Shown here one piece after another: positions 34,083 through 42,189 of a stretch of DNA of 64,000 bases. The stretch covers positions 1,302,001 to 1,366,000 of the forward strand of contig CAVXXX010000001.1 in assembly GCA_963765935.1 (NCBI GenBank), written 5' to 3'. Below the pieces are notes generated by a model, which had not been told where the DNA came from, searched no databases, and worked only from the letters and a program-made list of their open reading frames with translations. How positions within the stretch are numbered: position 1 is the stretch's first letter; the number at the start of each line of letters is the position of its first letter. The translations under genes and the position numbers were made by a program. Source of the DNA: JAMXLG01 sp963765935 (GTDB lineage Bacteria; Vulcanimicrobiota; Vulcanimicrobiia; Vulcanimicrobiales; Vulcanimicrobiaceae).

Positions 34083-35124
34083 GAGCCTCATCGATCTAGA
34101 ACTTACCCCGGACGTCGAAGACGAGACGAACGCAATTTTCCAGCGCGCCGAGCGTGTGATTCCGCGCGTCGAATGGGGCATCCACGCCCCGTACGTCGCC
34201 GCAATCAACCGCCTCAAAAAAGAACGCAACGCGGTGATCTTGGCGCACAACTATCAAGTTCCCGAAATTTACCATACTGTCGCCGATATCGTCGGCGATT
34301 CCCTTGCGCTCGCGATGAAAGCCGCAGAAACCGACGCCGACGTAATCGTGCTCTCCGGCGTGCATTTCATGGCGGAGACCGCGAAGTTGGTCAACCCGGA
34401 AAAGACGGTGCTCGTTCCGGATTTACGCGCAGGTTGTTCCCTGGCTGACTCAATCGCGGCTGCCGACGTCCGCCTTCTGCGCGAACGGTATCCAGGCGTA
34501 CCGGTCGTAACGTACGTCAACACGTCGGCCGAGGTGAAGGCTGAATCGGATATTTGCGTGACGAGCGGCAACGCGGTACAGATCGTCGAGGCACTCAACG
34601 TTCCGCGCGTTATCTTTCTGCCCGATGAGTATCTGGCGAAATACGTCGCGTCGCAGACGAAGACGGAAATTATCGCGTGGAAAGGACACTGCGAGGTCCA
34701 CGAGCGCTTCACCGGTGTCGACATCCGGCGCTACCGACAGGGCGAAGAGAACCTGGTGGTGATCGCGCATCCCGAGTGCCCGCCGGATGTTTTGGCCGAA
34801 GCCGATTACGTCGGCTCAACGCAAGGGATGGCCGATTATGTCGAGGACGTTTCGAAACAGGCTCATCCGCGCGTGTTGCTGATTACCGAGTGTTCGATGG
34901 CGGATAACGTTTCGGCGAAGTATCCTGACGTCGAATTCGTGCGTCCGTGCAATCTCTGTCCCCATATGAAGCGCAACACGCTCGCCAAAATTCTGCATTC
35001 GCTCGAAACGATGGAATACGAAGTGACCGTCGATCCGGCCGTTGCCGTGCGCGCTCGTGCGGCCGTAGAACGGATGCTCGACTACAGCCGCGCTATAACG
35101 CGGTCCGCGATCGCACAGAATTGA
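34081..35124 (+). CDS. nadA: Quinolinate synthase
   Basis: Condenses iminoaspartate and dihydroxyacetone phosphate to quinolinate for NAD synthesis in the cytoplasm, using a [4Fe-4S] cluster. The 347-residue protein has the substrate motif AVILAHNYQVPEIY, three cluster cysteines in DLRAGCSLAD (Cys119), HPECPPDV and RPCNLCPHMKRN, and VTYVNTSAEVKAESD. The C-x2-C in the last motif is as in bacterial NadA, where only the outer cysteine binds iron. TTGA overlaps the nadC start. No nadB is in the window, so iminoaspartate comes from an aspartate oxidase or dehydrogenase elsewhere. No ribosome site is visible before ATG 34081, where the divergent mscS start codon shares bases. Confidence 0.93.
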   Translation: MSLIDLELTPDVEDETNAIFQRAERVIPRVEWGIHAPYVAAINRLKKERNAVILAHNYQVPEIYHTVADIVGDSLALAMKAAETDADVIVLSGVHFMAETAKLVNPEKTVLVPDLRAGCSLADSIAAADVRLLRERYPGVPVVTYVNTSAEVKAESDICVTSGNAVQIVEALNVPRVIFLPDEYLAKYVASQTKTEIIAWKGHCEVHERFTGVDIRRYRQGEENLVVIAHPECPPDVLAEADYVGSTQGMADYVEDVSKQAHPRVLLITECSMADNVSAKYPDVEFVRPCNLCPHMKRNTLAKILHSLETMEYEVTVDPAVAVRARAAVERMLDYSRAITRSAIAQN

Positions 35125-35969
35125 CGAAACCGCACCGCATCGTCGTCGAACCGCTCGTGCGAACGGCGTTGCTCGAGGACCTTGCGCACGGAAATGACCT
35201 CACGGCCGACTCGATCGTCTCTTCGGAGACGCACGCGAGCGCGGGAATCGTTGCGCGAGCTCCAGGGGTGCTCGCCGGGCTCGATGCGGCGTTGCTTGCG
35301 TTCGAATTGCTCGATGCCGGCAGCGTTCGCGCTTCGCGACCGCGCGCCGACGGTGAACGAATCGAACGCGGCGATACCATCGTCGCACTCGAGGGACGCG
35401 CCCGTACGTTACTCACCGGCGAACGAACGATGCTCAACATGCTTTGCCGCTTGAGCGGTATTGCGACGGCAACGCGCGCGCTCGTCGACGCCGTTGCGGG
35501 AACGAACGCTGCGATTGCCGATACGCGCAAGACGACGCCGGGATTGCGCGCGCTGGAAAAGTATGCGGTGCGCTGCGGAGGCGGCTCCAATCACCGCTTC
35601 GGACTCGACGATGCCGTGCTGATCAAAGATAACCATCTCGCGCTTGCGGGATCGATTCGCGATGCGGTCGCGCGCGCTCGTACGGTCGCGGGACACATGG
35701 TGAAGATCGAAGTCGAAGTCGACACGCTCGAACAACTGCGCGAAGCACTCGACGAACGGATCGATGCCGTGTTGCTCGATAACATGAGCCCGGCAACGTT
35801 AGCAGAAGCGGTTCGCATCGTCGATGGTCGCGTCATTACCGAAGCGAGCGGCGGTATTCGCCCGGAGACGGTTCGCGCCGTTGCGGAAAGCGGCGTCGAT
35901 CTCATCTCCGTTGGCTGGCTGACGCACAGCGCACCCGCTCTCGACTTGGGCCTCGATATCGTCCTTTAG
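35121..35969 (+). CDS. nadC: Nicotinate-nucleotide pyrophosphorylase (quinolinate phosphoribosyltransferase)
   Basis: Converts quinolinate and PRPP to nicotinate mononucleotide, releasing CO2. The 282-residue product has all family blocks: LLEDLAHGNDLTAD, GERTMLNMLCRLSGIAT, IADTRKTTPGLRALEKYAVR, GGGSNHRFGLDDAVLIKDNH, KIEVEVDTLEQ, VLLDNMSP, ITEASGGI and VDLISVGWLTHSAPALDLGLDI. The TTG at 35121 overlaps the nadA TGA as TTGA and fits the expected N-terminus; the frame upstream belongs to nadA. It ends four bases into the convergent DUF202 gene. Confidence 0.93.
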   Translation: MTKPHRIVVEPLVRTALLEDLAHGNDLTADSIVSSETHASAGIVARAPGVLAGLDAALLAFELLDAGSVRASRPRADGERIERGDTIVALEGRARTLLTGERTMLNMLCRLSGIATATRALVDAVAGTNAAIADTRKTTPGLRALEKYAVRCGGGSNHRFGLDDAVLIKDNHLALAGSIRDAVARARTVAGHMVKIEVEVDTLEQLREALDERIDAVLLDNMSPATLAEAVRIVDGRVITEASGGIRPETVRAVAESGVDLISVGWLTHSAPALDLGLDIVL

Positions 35970-36391
35970 TAGTACGCACCCAGATAGAGCGCGACCATCA
36001 ATCCAATGGCGGCGACGAGCAGCGTGATGATATAGCCGCCGGCGCGGGGGAGTGATTTCACAACACCGATGCGCAGCGCTTTATCGGCCATCGCGTAGCG
36101 CCATCCGCCGAGCGCGCCGATAATCACGCCGACGACCGCCATGATGACGCCGAAGCCGGTTGAATAATGCGGGCCGGGTAGTCGCACGTGCGCGACGAGC
36201 GAAAGCTGCTCGACGAAGATCCCGAACCGCGCCACCACGAAACCGAATGCGATGAACGCGAGCGCGGTGCGCACGTACGCGAGAAACGTGCGTTCGTTTG
36301 CCAGAACGTCCGTCGCCTTGACGTCCGTCGTCATGAGGCGCTCGTTCGAAAGCGAATCGCCCTCTCGAACGTCGCGAGATGTGCGCGCCAT
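35966..36391 (-). CDS. DUF202 family small membrane protein
   Basis: A 141-residue inner-membrane protein with the DUF202 signature LANERTFLAYVRTALAFIAFGFVVARFGI, then FGVIMAVVGVIIGALGGWRYA and a third C-terminal helix (IITLLVAAIGLMVALYLG). The conserved Arg and the L-A-N-E-R-T start are diagnostic, yet the function is unknown; relatives are associated with membrane stress and V-ATPase/VTC accessory proteins. ATG 36391 was taken; a shorter start at 36334 is possible. It is convergent with nadC and divergent from aminopeptidase P, 60 bases away. Confidence 0.85.
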   Translation of the reverse strand: MARTSRDVREGDSLSNERLMTTDVKATDVLANERTFLAYVRTALAFIAFGFVVARFGIFVEQLSLVAHVRLPGPHYSTGFGVIMAVVGVIIGALGGWRYAMADKALRIGVVKSLPRAGGYIITLLVAAIGLMVALYLGAYY

Positions 36392-36451
36392 ATAGCGGTC
36401 TTCTACCCGCCCGGTGCCGGGGTTCCCGCCCGCCGTCCCGAAGTCGTCGTC

Positions 36452-37834
36452 ATGTCGTCCAAAGATCTGCACGAGCGCACCGCCGCCACCAACAGTTACG
36501 ATCCTGAGACGCCGCAGGCGCTCATCGACTTCATGTCCCGCGAATGGGTCGATGCGCCGGTTCGCATCGGCGCGCATCCTCAGCTCGCGCGTCTGCAATC
36601 GCGCCGGGATACGCTCTCACGCGCCTTCCCGGGCCGACACCTCGTGATTCCGGCGGGCCACGCAAAAGTGCGGGCAAACGACACACACTTCCGCTTCCGT
36701 CCCTCGAGCGACTTCGCGTATCTGATGGGAGATGGAGAACCGGGCTCGCTGCTGGTCATGGAACCCGATGGCGCAACGCATCGTACGCTGCTCTTTGCGC
36801 CGGAACACAATCGCGGAAAAGCTGAATTCTTCACCGATCGCATGTACGGTGAACTATGGGTCGGACGTCACCGCGGATTGGATGAAAGCCAGATTTTCTA
36901 CGGCGTCGATCGCTGCCGTCCGCTCCAGCAGATGGACGAGTATCTTCAGTCGCTCGAAGCGTCGAATGCGCCGGTCGTCGACGAAGATGATCTCTTCGTG
37001 CATCTCGCCGAGATGCGTTTGATCAAGGACGAGTTCGAAATCGCCGAACTGCGCAAAGCGTGCGAGATCACGAAACGTGGATTCGAGGATGTGATACGCA
37101 CGTTTCCGTATGCGAAGACGGAGCGTCACTTCGAAGCTGCGTTTTGGGGACGCGCACGCATGGAAGCGAACGATGTCGGATATCTCACGATCGCGGCGGC
37201 CGGTCATCATGCGTGCACGCTGCATTGGAATCGCAACAGCGGACGCATCGAGCAAGGAACGCTGTTACTCTTGGATGCGGGCGTTGAATGCGAGTCGCTC
37301 TACACAGCGGATATCACGCGTACGCTGCCGATCGGCGGAACGTTCACGCGTACGCAGCGCGCTCTCTACGATATCGTGTGGGAAGCGCAGCGTGCCGGCA
37401 TCGATACGGTGGCTCCGGGCGTCGATTTTCTCGAACCAAACCGGCGCGCGATGCGGATACTTGCCGAAGGATTGATCGAGCTCGGCATTCTTCGTGCGTC
37501 GCTCGATGAAGCGCTGGATCCGGAAAATCAATTCTATCGCCGCTACACGTTGCACAACGTAAGCCATATGCTCGGCCTCGATGTGCACGATTGCGCGCAC
37601 GCGCGCAGTGAAAGCTACCGGTACGGCAAGCTGCGCGAAGGCATGGCCCTCACCGTCGAACCGGGACTCTATTTCCAACCCGACGATGCGACCGTTCCCG
37701 AAGAATTCCGCGGCATCGGCGTGCGCATCGAGGACGATATCATCGTCACCGCCGCAGGACGAGAGAACCTCTCGGCGATTCTCCCGTCGAAAGCGGAAGA
37801 CGTCGAACGCTGGATCGGCGAGCTTACGTCGTAG
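36452..37834 (+). CDS. pepP: Xaa-Pro aminopeptidase (aminopeptidase P)
   Basis: A dinuclear metallopeptidase removing N-terminal residues before proline, 460 residues, as in PepP. The N-terminal creatinase-like domain has FRPSSDFAYLMGDGEPGSLLV. The pita-bread catalytic domain has the metal ligands: Asp in LLLLDAGVECESLYTADITR (both Asp residues), His in YTLHNVSHMLGLDVHDCAH, Glu in LTVEPGLYF, and the terminal Glu in GIGVRIEDDIIVT. The ATG at 36452 starts after the divergent DUF202 gene; the open frame upstream lies antisense to it and has no domain. Its last 11 bases overlap the convergent small membrane protein gene. Confidence 0.92.
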   Translation: MSSKDLHERTAATNSYDPETPQALIDFMSREWVDAPVRIGAHPQLARLQSRRDTLSRAFPGRHLVIPAGHAKVRANDTHFRFRPSSDFAYLMGDGEPGSLLVMEPDGATHRTLLFAPEHNRGKAEFFTDRMYGELWVGRHRGLDESQIFYGVDRCRPLQQMDEYLQSLEASNAPVVDEDDLFVHLAEMRLIKDEFEIAELRKACEITKRGFEDVIRTFPYAKTERHFEAAFWGRARMEANDVGYLTIAAAGHHACTLHWNRNSGRIEQGTLLLLDAGVECESLYTADITRTLPIGGTFTRTQRALYDIVWEAQRAGIDTVAPGVDFLEPNRRAMRILAEGLIELGILRASLDEALDPENQFYRRYTLHNVSHMLGLDVHDCAHARSESYRYGKLREGMALTVEPGLYFQPDDATVPEEFRGIGVRIEDDIIVTAAGRENLSAILPSKAEDVERWIGELTS

Positions 37835-38117
37835 TCGGCATCGTGCCGGTCACGATCGGCGTGATGGGATGCTCGTTCGGCCATGTTGCAAACGCGAGAA
37901 TCAGCAAGCACACGAGCGGCCCGATCGACGGTATCAGGCAAAGCAGTCCCATCGCGCCGGGAAACCCGGCTTTGGTGAAGACCCGCCAAAAAAGCCAAAC
38001 GAAAAAGACGGTAAACGCGAGCACGAGGATGAGGACGGTACCCATCGCCGCACTCATTGCTGCCGCAATGGCGCGCGTGCTGGCATCGGATGCGGCATCG
38101 GCTAGAACGAAGAACAT
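37824..38117 (-). CDS. Small two-helix membrane protein, function unknown
   Basis: 97 residues with two hydrophobic segments (about 23-47, TVLILVLAFTVFFVWLFWRVF, and 57-79, LCLIPSIGPLVCLLILAF) joined by a short loop KAGFPGAMG. The GFPG and IPSIGPL pattern recurs in small DUF805/PMP3-like membrane proteins but does not identify a function. The ATG has GGAG about 6 bases upstream. The 3' end overlaps pepP by 11 bases convergently. Confidence 0.7.
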   Translation of the reverse strand: MFFVLADAASDASTRAIAAAMSAAMGTVLILVLAFTVFFVWLFWRVFTKAGFPGAMGLLCLIPSIGPLVCLLILAFATWPNEHPITPIVTGTMPTTT

Positions 38118-38205
38118 AAGCGAACTCCTTTGCGTCAGACTATTCGTTACCGCGCTTTACGGCGGCGACCTGCGCAGCGCGGCAGTGAGAATCGTTTTCG
38201 CCAAA

Positions 38206-39204
38206 TTAGTGCGCGATCGTCTCCACACCGAGTCCCGCAGCCGCGAGTTGCGGCCCGCGACGCACGACGAGGCGAATCTGTAGCTCTTTGTTCGTACCGA
38301 AGTTCGGTAGATTCAATGTGAGCGAACCGCTGCTGCCGCGCAACGCCGATTGCGCCCAAATCGTACCTTGCGCATCAACGGCGAGGATATCGCCACTGTC
38401 GGCATTGACGCGATAGCGCACCGTCACGGAATCGCCGTCAGCGACAGCGGCCCGATCGATTGCGAACGAAATAATACGCGGCGGCGCTGCGGAAGGGCGC
38501 GGCGTGACAATGACGATCGGACGTTCCATGCTCGCGCTTCCGAACGGTCCGCTCGACTCGACGCGCACGGAGTAGACGCTCTGCGTTACAACGCGCGGTG
38601 CCGTGATGCGAGCCGCTCCGGCGGCGGAGTCGAGTGCGCCGCCGTCGATGCGCGCGCCGCGCAGATCTTCCAAAGTCCAATTCGCAGAACCGAAGCCTCG
38701 CGTTTGATACGTAACGGAAACTGGTGAACCGGCGATCGCCGTTGCGGGCACGCTGACATCTATCACGCGCGGATGCGCGGCACCGGCGAGCGCCGCGATG
38801 ACCGCCACCGCCGCCGCACCGGCAACGAACCACGCGACCGACGCGGGACGCGGCATCGCGGCCTCGAGCCGCTGATGCACGCTTCGACCCTGGAGACGCA
38901 CGGAGAGCGCCGAACAGGTAAGCGTCATGAGCCATGAAAGTGGAAGGTCGACATAGCCTTCGCTGCGCGCGTCGATCCAGAAGGAGTACGGAGCTAGCGG
39001 AATTTCCTGACCGTTGCGCGCGAGCGCGTAAATCGTCGCCAGCAGGGGCTCGGGAGTCGCATTGATGACATCCAGCGCGAATTCAATTCGCGACGCAGTA
39101 GCGCGCCGGTAACGCAGCGCCGCCCGGACTGCACCGTTTTCGCTTTCGTAGAGTAATAGGGAACTGCCCTGAGTTGCGCGCAGAGCGAGAGGCGACGCGT
39201 TCAC
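38206..39204 (-). CDS. Single-pass protein with extracytoplasmic Ig-like repeats, function unknown
   Basis: 332 residues. The N-terminal 100 residues form a beta-rich soluble domain (SSLLLYESENGAVRAALRYRR, FWIDARSEGYVDLPLSWL). One membrane helix is at about 122-142 (SVAWFVAGAAAVAVIAALAG). The rest is two Ig-like beta-sandwich modules (VIDVSVPATAIAGSPVSVTY and ISFAIDRAAVADGDSVTVRYR). The layout is that of an inner-membrane protein with an extracytoplasmic stalk; similar hypothetical proteins recur in this lineage. No catalytic motif is recognised. It is divergent from the ABC exporter genes; the 77-base gap carries a strong promoter reading the other way. Confidence 0.6.
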   Translation of the reverse strand: MNASPLALRATQGSSLLLYESENGAVRAALRYRRATASRIEFALDVINATPEPLLATIYALARNGQEIPLAPYSFWIDARSEGYVDLPLSWLMTLTCSALSVRLQGRSVHQRLEAAMPRPASVAWFVAGAAAVAVIAALAGAAHPRVIDVSVPATAIAGSPVSVTYQTRGFGSANWTLEDLRGARIDGGALDSAAGAARITAPRVVTQSVYSVRVESSGPFGSASMERPIVIVTPRPSAAPPRIISFAIDRAAVADGDSVTVRYRVNADSGDILAVDAQGTIWAQSALRGSSGSLTLNLPNFGTNKELQIRLVVRRGPQLAAAGLGVETIAH

Positions 39205-39225
39205 CGGTCACTTTGTTCTAAGGCG

Positions 39226-39265
39226 TTGACACAAAACCATGTTTGTATTAGCATGCCAATACAAA
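39226..39265 (+). promoter_or_regulatory. Sigma70-type promoter with palindromic operator over the -10 (ABC exporter)
   Basis: A perfect -35 TTGACA (39226-39231) lies 17 bases before TAGCAT (39249-39254), a four-of-six -10 match. TTTGTATT (39242-39249) and AATACAAA (39258-39265) are exact 8-bp inverted halves with an 8-nt spacer spanning the -10 and probable start site. A dimeric repressor of the TetR, GntR or MarR type bound here would block the ABC genes at 39282. Confidence 0.75.
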
Positions 39266-39281
39266 AGAGAAAGCAGCCAGC

Positions 39282-40184
39282 ATGTTAGACGTCGACCACA
39301 TCCATAAAGAGTTCGGCTCGATTCGTGCCGTGCGCGATGTCGATTTTCGCATCGAGAACGGTACAACGTTCGGACTACTCGGTCCCAACGGCGCGGGCAA
39401 AACGACGACGATGCGGATGATCCTCGGGATCCTCACGCCTGACGGCGGCGCTATTCGCTGGAACGGCGCGCCGGTCCGAACCGACAGTCGCAAGCACTTC
39501 GGCTACCTTCCCGAAGAACGCGGAATTTACGGCAAAATGAAGGTCCGCGAGCAAATCTCGTACTTCGGCAAACTGCACGGGCTTCGCGAGCCGGCGCTCG
39601 GTGAGCGCGTGAACCGCTGGATCGAGCGTCTCGGACTCAACGTCTACGCCGATCGCCCATGCGCGGAACTCTCCAAAGGCAATCAACAGAAAGTACAGCT
39701 CGCGTGTGCCGCCGTGCATGATCCGCAGTTGCTTGTACTCGACGAACCGTTCTCGGGGTTGGATCCGGTCAATGCCGACATGCTGCTCGCGGTACTGAGC
39801 GAGGTGAAGGCACAAGGAACGACGCTCGTGCTTTCGAGTCACCAGATGTGGCAGCTCGAAGAATTGTGCACGTCGTTCTGCATTATTGCCGGCGGTGAAA
39901 ATCGCGCGCAAGGAACGCTTACCGAACTCCGCAGTACATTTCCGACGCGCTTGGTCCGGGTTACGCCGGCGAACGAGGCGGTTGCGAGAACGCTCGCGAC
40001 GGTGGCGGGTGGACAACAACTCACCAAAATGAACGGCCACATCGATTATGCGGTTCCAGCCGATACCGATTTCGCGTCGTTGCTGCGTTCGCTCGTAGCC
40101 GTCGCACCCGTTACGCAATTTGAGGCGGTCGAACCATCGCTTCACGAAATTTATCTTCGCGCGATTGGAGAGGGAGTAGCATGA
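39282..40184 (+). CDS. ABC transporter ATP-binding protein (NatA-like)
   Basis: A 300-residue ABC ATPase with Walker A GPNGAGKTTTMRMI (about 36-49), Q-loop region GYLPEERGIYGKM, signature LSKGNQQKVQLACA (about 135-148), Walker B LLVLDEPFSGLDPVN (about 150-164) and the H-loop in VLSSHQMWQLEELC. The C-terminal 80 residues are the DUF4162 domain typical of NatA-type drug or sodium exporters. The start follows GAGAAAG about ten bases upstream. Its TGA overlaps the permease ATG by four bases, making a two-gene exporter under the palindromic promoter. Substrate unknown: Na+, antibiotic and lantibiotic exporters share this form. Confidence 0.9.
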   Translation: MLDVDHIHKEFGSIRAVRDVDFRIENGTTFGLLGPNGAGKTTTMRMILGILTPDGGAIRWNGAPVRTDSRKHFGYLPEERGIYGKMKVREQISYFGKLHGLREPALGERVNRWIERLGLNVYADRPCAELSKGNQQKVQLACAAVHDPQLLVLDEPFSGLDPVNADMLLAVLSEVKAQGTTLVLSSHQMWQLEELCTSFCIIAGGENRAQGTLTELRSTFPTRLVRVTPANEAVARTLATVAGGQQLTKMNGHIDYAVPADTDFASLLRSLVAVAPVTQFEAVEPSLHEIYLRAIGEGVA

Positions 40185-41401
40185 TCGACGATCTCATCAC
40201 CGTCTTCTCCGCTGAATTCATGCGGCGCATCAAGTCGCGCCCGTTCATCATCGGTGTGCTGATCGGCGTTCTTGGCATCGTCCTCTTCGCACGTCTGCCA
40301 CAATTTATCGGAAATGCGTTCGGCGGTTCGTCGAACATCGTCGTCGTCGGTGATCCGCGGCTAACGGCGCGAGCGATGCCGCTACTGAAGTCGGATTACG
40401 AAATCAAAGGACAGCTTCAGCCGCAAGCGATCACCGCCGGAACGCTCAATCGGTACAACGCCGCGGCGGCGTTCGTCATTACCTCGTCAAAGAGCGGCTT
40501 GGACGTCAAGATCTACGCACACGATCCCGGCAGCATGGGGCCGAAACAAGTGCGGCGCGACCTTCTGCCGCTTCAAATCGCACTCACCACCGGCAAATCA
40601 TCCACGCAAGTCACTGGAATCACGGACTTTCCCGTCAACATCAAGCCCGTTGCCTCGAAGTTCTCCTCCGCCGACCAAGCCGAGCTCGTGCGCGGTATCG
40701 CGTACACGCTGATCTTCTTTCTCTACATTTTGATTCTCGTGAACAGTCAGCTCGTAACTAGTTCTGTCGCAGAAGAAAAAACGAGCAGAATCGCCGAGTT
40801 GCTCGTCGCATCCGTCGATCCCGTTGCCCTGCTCGGCGGAAAGATTCTCGCCGGCGGCGCGCTCGCGGTGATTCAAATGGTTGTATGGATAGCCGCAGGC
40901 GTCATCGGCGGCCAAGGCATGGCGACCGCGGCGTCCTCCGATATGAGCAACACGTTCTCGCTCGCAAATCTCTTCGACGTCCTCACTCCCGGTGTCGTGG
41001 TAGCGTTCTTCGTGTTCTTCCTCATTGGATTTCTGCAGATCTCGACGATTTTTGCCGCGATGGCGTCGCTCATCAACCGCACGGAAGATCTCGGCAGCAT
41101 CACCGGTCCGCTCGCGCTCCCCGTCGTCGTCGCGCTCTTCGTGGCGATTTACGCGCTCGGCGCACCGGACGCACCCGGCGCAATCACGACGAGTTTTATT
41201 CCGATCATCTCACCCTTCATCATGTTCGCGCGCATCGCCGTGAGCAACGTTCCACTCTGGGAGATTGCCGTCTCGCTGCTCATTAATATCGCGGCTCTTT
41301 TCGGCATCGCGATCGCAGCCGGAAAAATCTATCGCGTCGGCATGCTCATGTACGGCCGCGCCCCCAAACTCTCCCAAGTCTGGAGCGTGATCCGGTCGTA
41401 A
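40181..41401 (+). CDS. ABC-2 type transporter permease (NatB-like)
   Basis: A 406-residue permease with an N-terminal helix (FIIGVLIGVLGIVLFARL), a large extracytoplasmic domain (about 45-170), and five C-terminal helices. The conserved ABC-2 element SSVAEEKTSRIAELLVASVDPVALLGGKIL precedes the second helix, as in NatB/YhaP proteins. It pairs with the ATPase upstream through an ATGA overlap. An 11-bp inverted repeat terminator follows. The large soluble domain between helix 1 and 2 is typical for sodium and antibiotic exporters of this group. Confidence 0.88.
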   Translation: MIDDLITVFSAEFMRRIKSRPFIIGVLIGVLGIVLFARLPQFIGNAFGGSSNIVVVGDPRLTARAMPLLKSDYEIKGQLQPQAITAGTLNRYNAAAAFVITSSKSGLDVKIYAHDPGSMGPKQVRRDLLPLQIALTTGKSSTQVTGITDFPVNIKPVASKFSSADQAELVRGIAYTLIFFLYILILVNSQLVTSSVAEEKTSRIAELLVASVDPVALLGGKILAGGALAVIQMVVWIAAGVIGGQGMATAASSDMSNTFSLANLFDVLTPGVVVAFFVFFLIGFLQISTIFAAMASLINRTEDLGSITGPLALPVVVALFVAIYALGAPDAPGAITTSFIPIISPFIMFARIAVSNVPLWEIAVSLLINIAALFGIAIAAGKIYRVGMLMYGRAPKLSQVWSVIRS

Positions 41402-41412
41402 ACGCTTGGGCG

Positions 41413-41445
41413 GAGTTGTCGAGAACGACACGTCCTCGACAACTC
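41413..41445. terminator. Inverted-repeat terminator between convergent permease and glutaredoxin genes
   Basis: GAGTTGTCGAG (41413-41423) and CTCGACAACTC (41435-41445) form a perfect 11-bp stem with an 11-nt loop. A short TTTTC follows twelve bases on, so termination efficiency on the plus strand is uncertain. Confidence 0.6.
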
Positions 41446-41488
41446 TGCAAAGGTTTTCTCGCTCGAACTGAGTGAGTTAGTGGACCGT

Positions 41489-41746
41489 TCAACCGTGTGG
41501 CGGGGAGCCCCAGCCGCTTTGGATGTATTTGCCGTCGATGATAATGGCCGGCACCGTTGGATCGTTTTTGGTGTAGTGGAACATTTGCTCGCGGAATGAT
41601 TCGTCGTTTTGTGCGTCGTATGCGGTGTAGTTGATGCCTTCGTGGTCGTAGTACGCTAGCGCGCGTGCGCAATACGGGCAGTCGGGGCTGATGTAGAGTT
41701 CGACTGTTGCGTCTTTTGGCGGGTGCTCGACGTTGATCTTTGCCAT
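41489..41746 (-). CDS. Glutaredoxin-like protein
   Basis: An 85-residue thioredoxin-fold protein with the active site YISPDCPYCARAL (Cys23, Cys26), the cis-Pro motif DPTVPAIIIDGKYIQ and a G-W-G tail in place of the usual GG. The length and CPYC motif match class I glutaredoxins. It would reduce disulfides with glutathione or another low-molecular thiol. It lies 5 bases downstream of the GNAT gene on the same strand, so the two are probably one transcript. The acceptable start is fixed by the first strand VELYIS. Confidence 0.88.
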   Translation of the reverse strand: MAKINVEHPPKDATVELYISPDCPYCARALAYYDHEGINYTAYDAQNDESFREQMFHYTKNDPTVPAIIIDGKYIQSGWGSPPHG

Positions 41747-41751
41747 GTCGA

Positions 41752-42189
41752 TTAGCTTCCGGTGAGCGTTTTACTGAGGATCACACTATTGTACGTTGCC
41801 TGCGGCCAACGGTGAATCGCCACCTCGCGAAAACCATACCGGCCATAGTAGTCGCGTAACGCCGATGCGGTCTCCGCGGTGTCGCAGGCCAGTTCGAACT
41901 TTCCCTCCCTCATCGCCTCTCCCTCGACCGTTCGCAAAAGCGCGTATCCGATGCCGCGTTTTTGCACGATGGGGTCGACGGCGAATTGCGCGAAAACGCC
42001 GACCCGATCGCTCGAGTACCAGTCCGGGTGGCCGGGATGCGTCACGCGGGAATAGTAGCACACCGTTCCGATGATACGATTCAGCTCCGTGATTTCGTTG
42101 AGGCTGTCGATGCCGGGTCGATACCGGTCGACCGTGTAGTCGAGGCTGTCCACAGTGTAACGCTTCTCCGTGGCGAAGCATTCCTCCAT
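41752..42189 (-). CDS. GNAT family N-acetyltransferase
   Basis: A 145-residue acetyl-CoA-dependent acetyltransferase. The acetyl-CoA motif A is AQFAVDPIVQKRGIGYALLRTVE (V-x-P-x2-Q-x2-G-I-G), followed by the motif B-like LRDYYGRYGFREVAIHRW. Substrate is unknown. ATG 42189 shares two bases with the start of rsmI on the other strand. A GTG twelve codons in, before DSLDYTVDRY, has a better ribosome site (ACGGAGAAG), so the real start may be about 42153. It heads the transcript with the glutaredoxin-like gene. Confidence 0.8.
   Translation of the reverse strand: MEECFATEKRYTVDSLDYTVDRYRPGIDSLNEITELNRIIGTVCYYSRVTHPGHPDWYSSDRVGVFAQFAVDPIVQKRGIGYALLRTVEGEAMREGKFELACDTAETASALRDYYGRYGFREVAIHRWPQATYNSVILSKTLTGS

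Noticed and set aside
36188..36451. N-terminal extension of aminopeptidase P
   Set aside because: The extension is antisense to the DUF202 gene and has no conserved sequence; ATG 36452 is the reasonable start.
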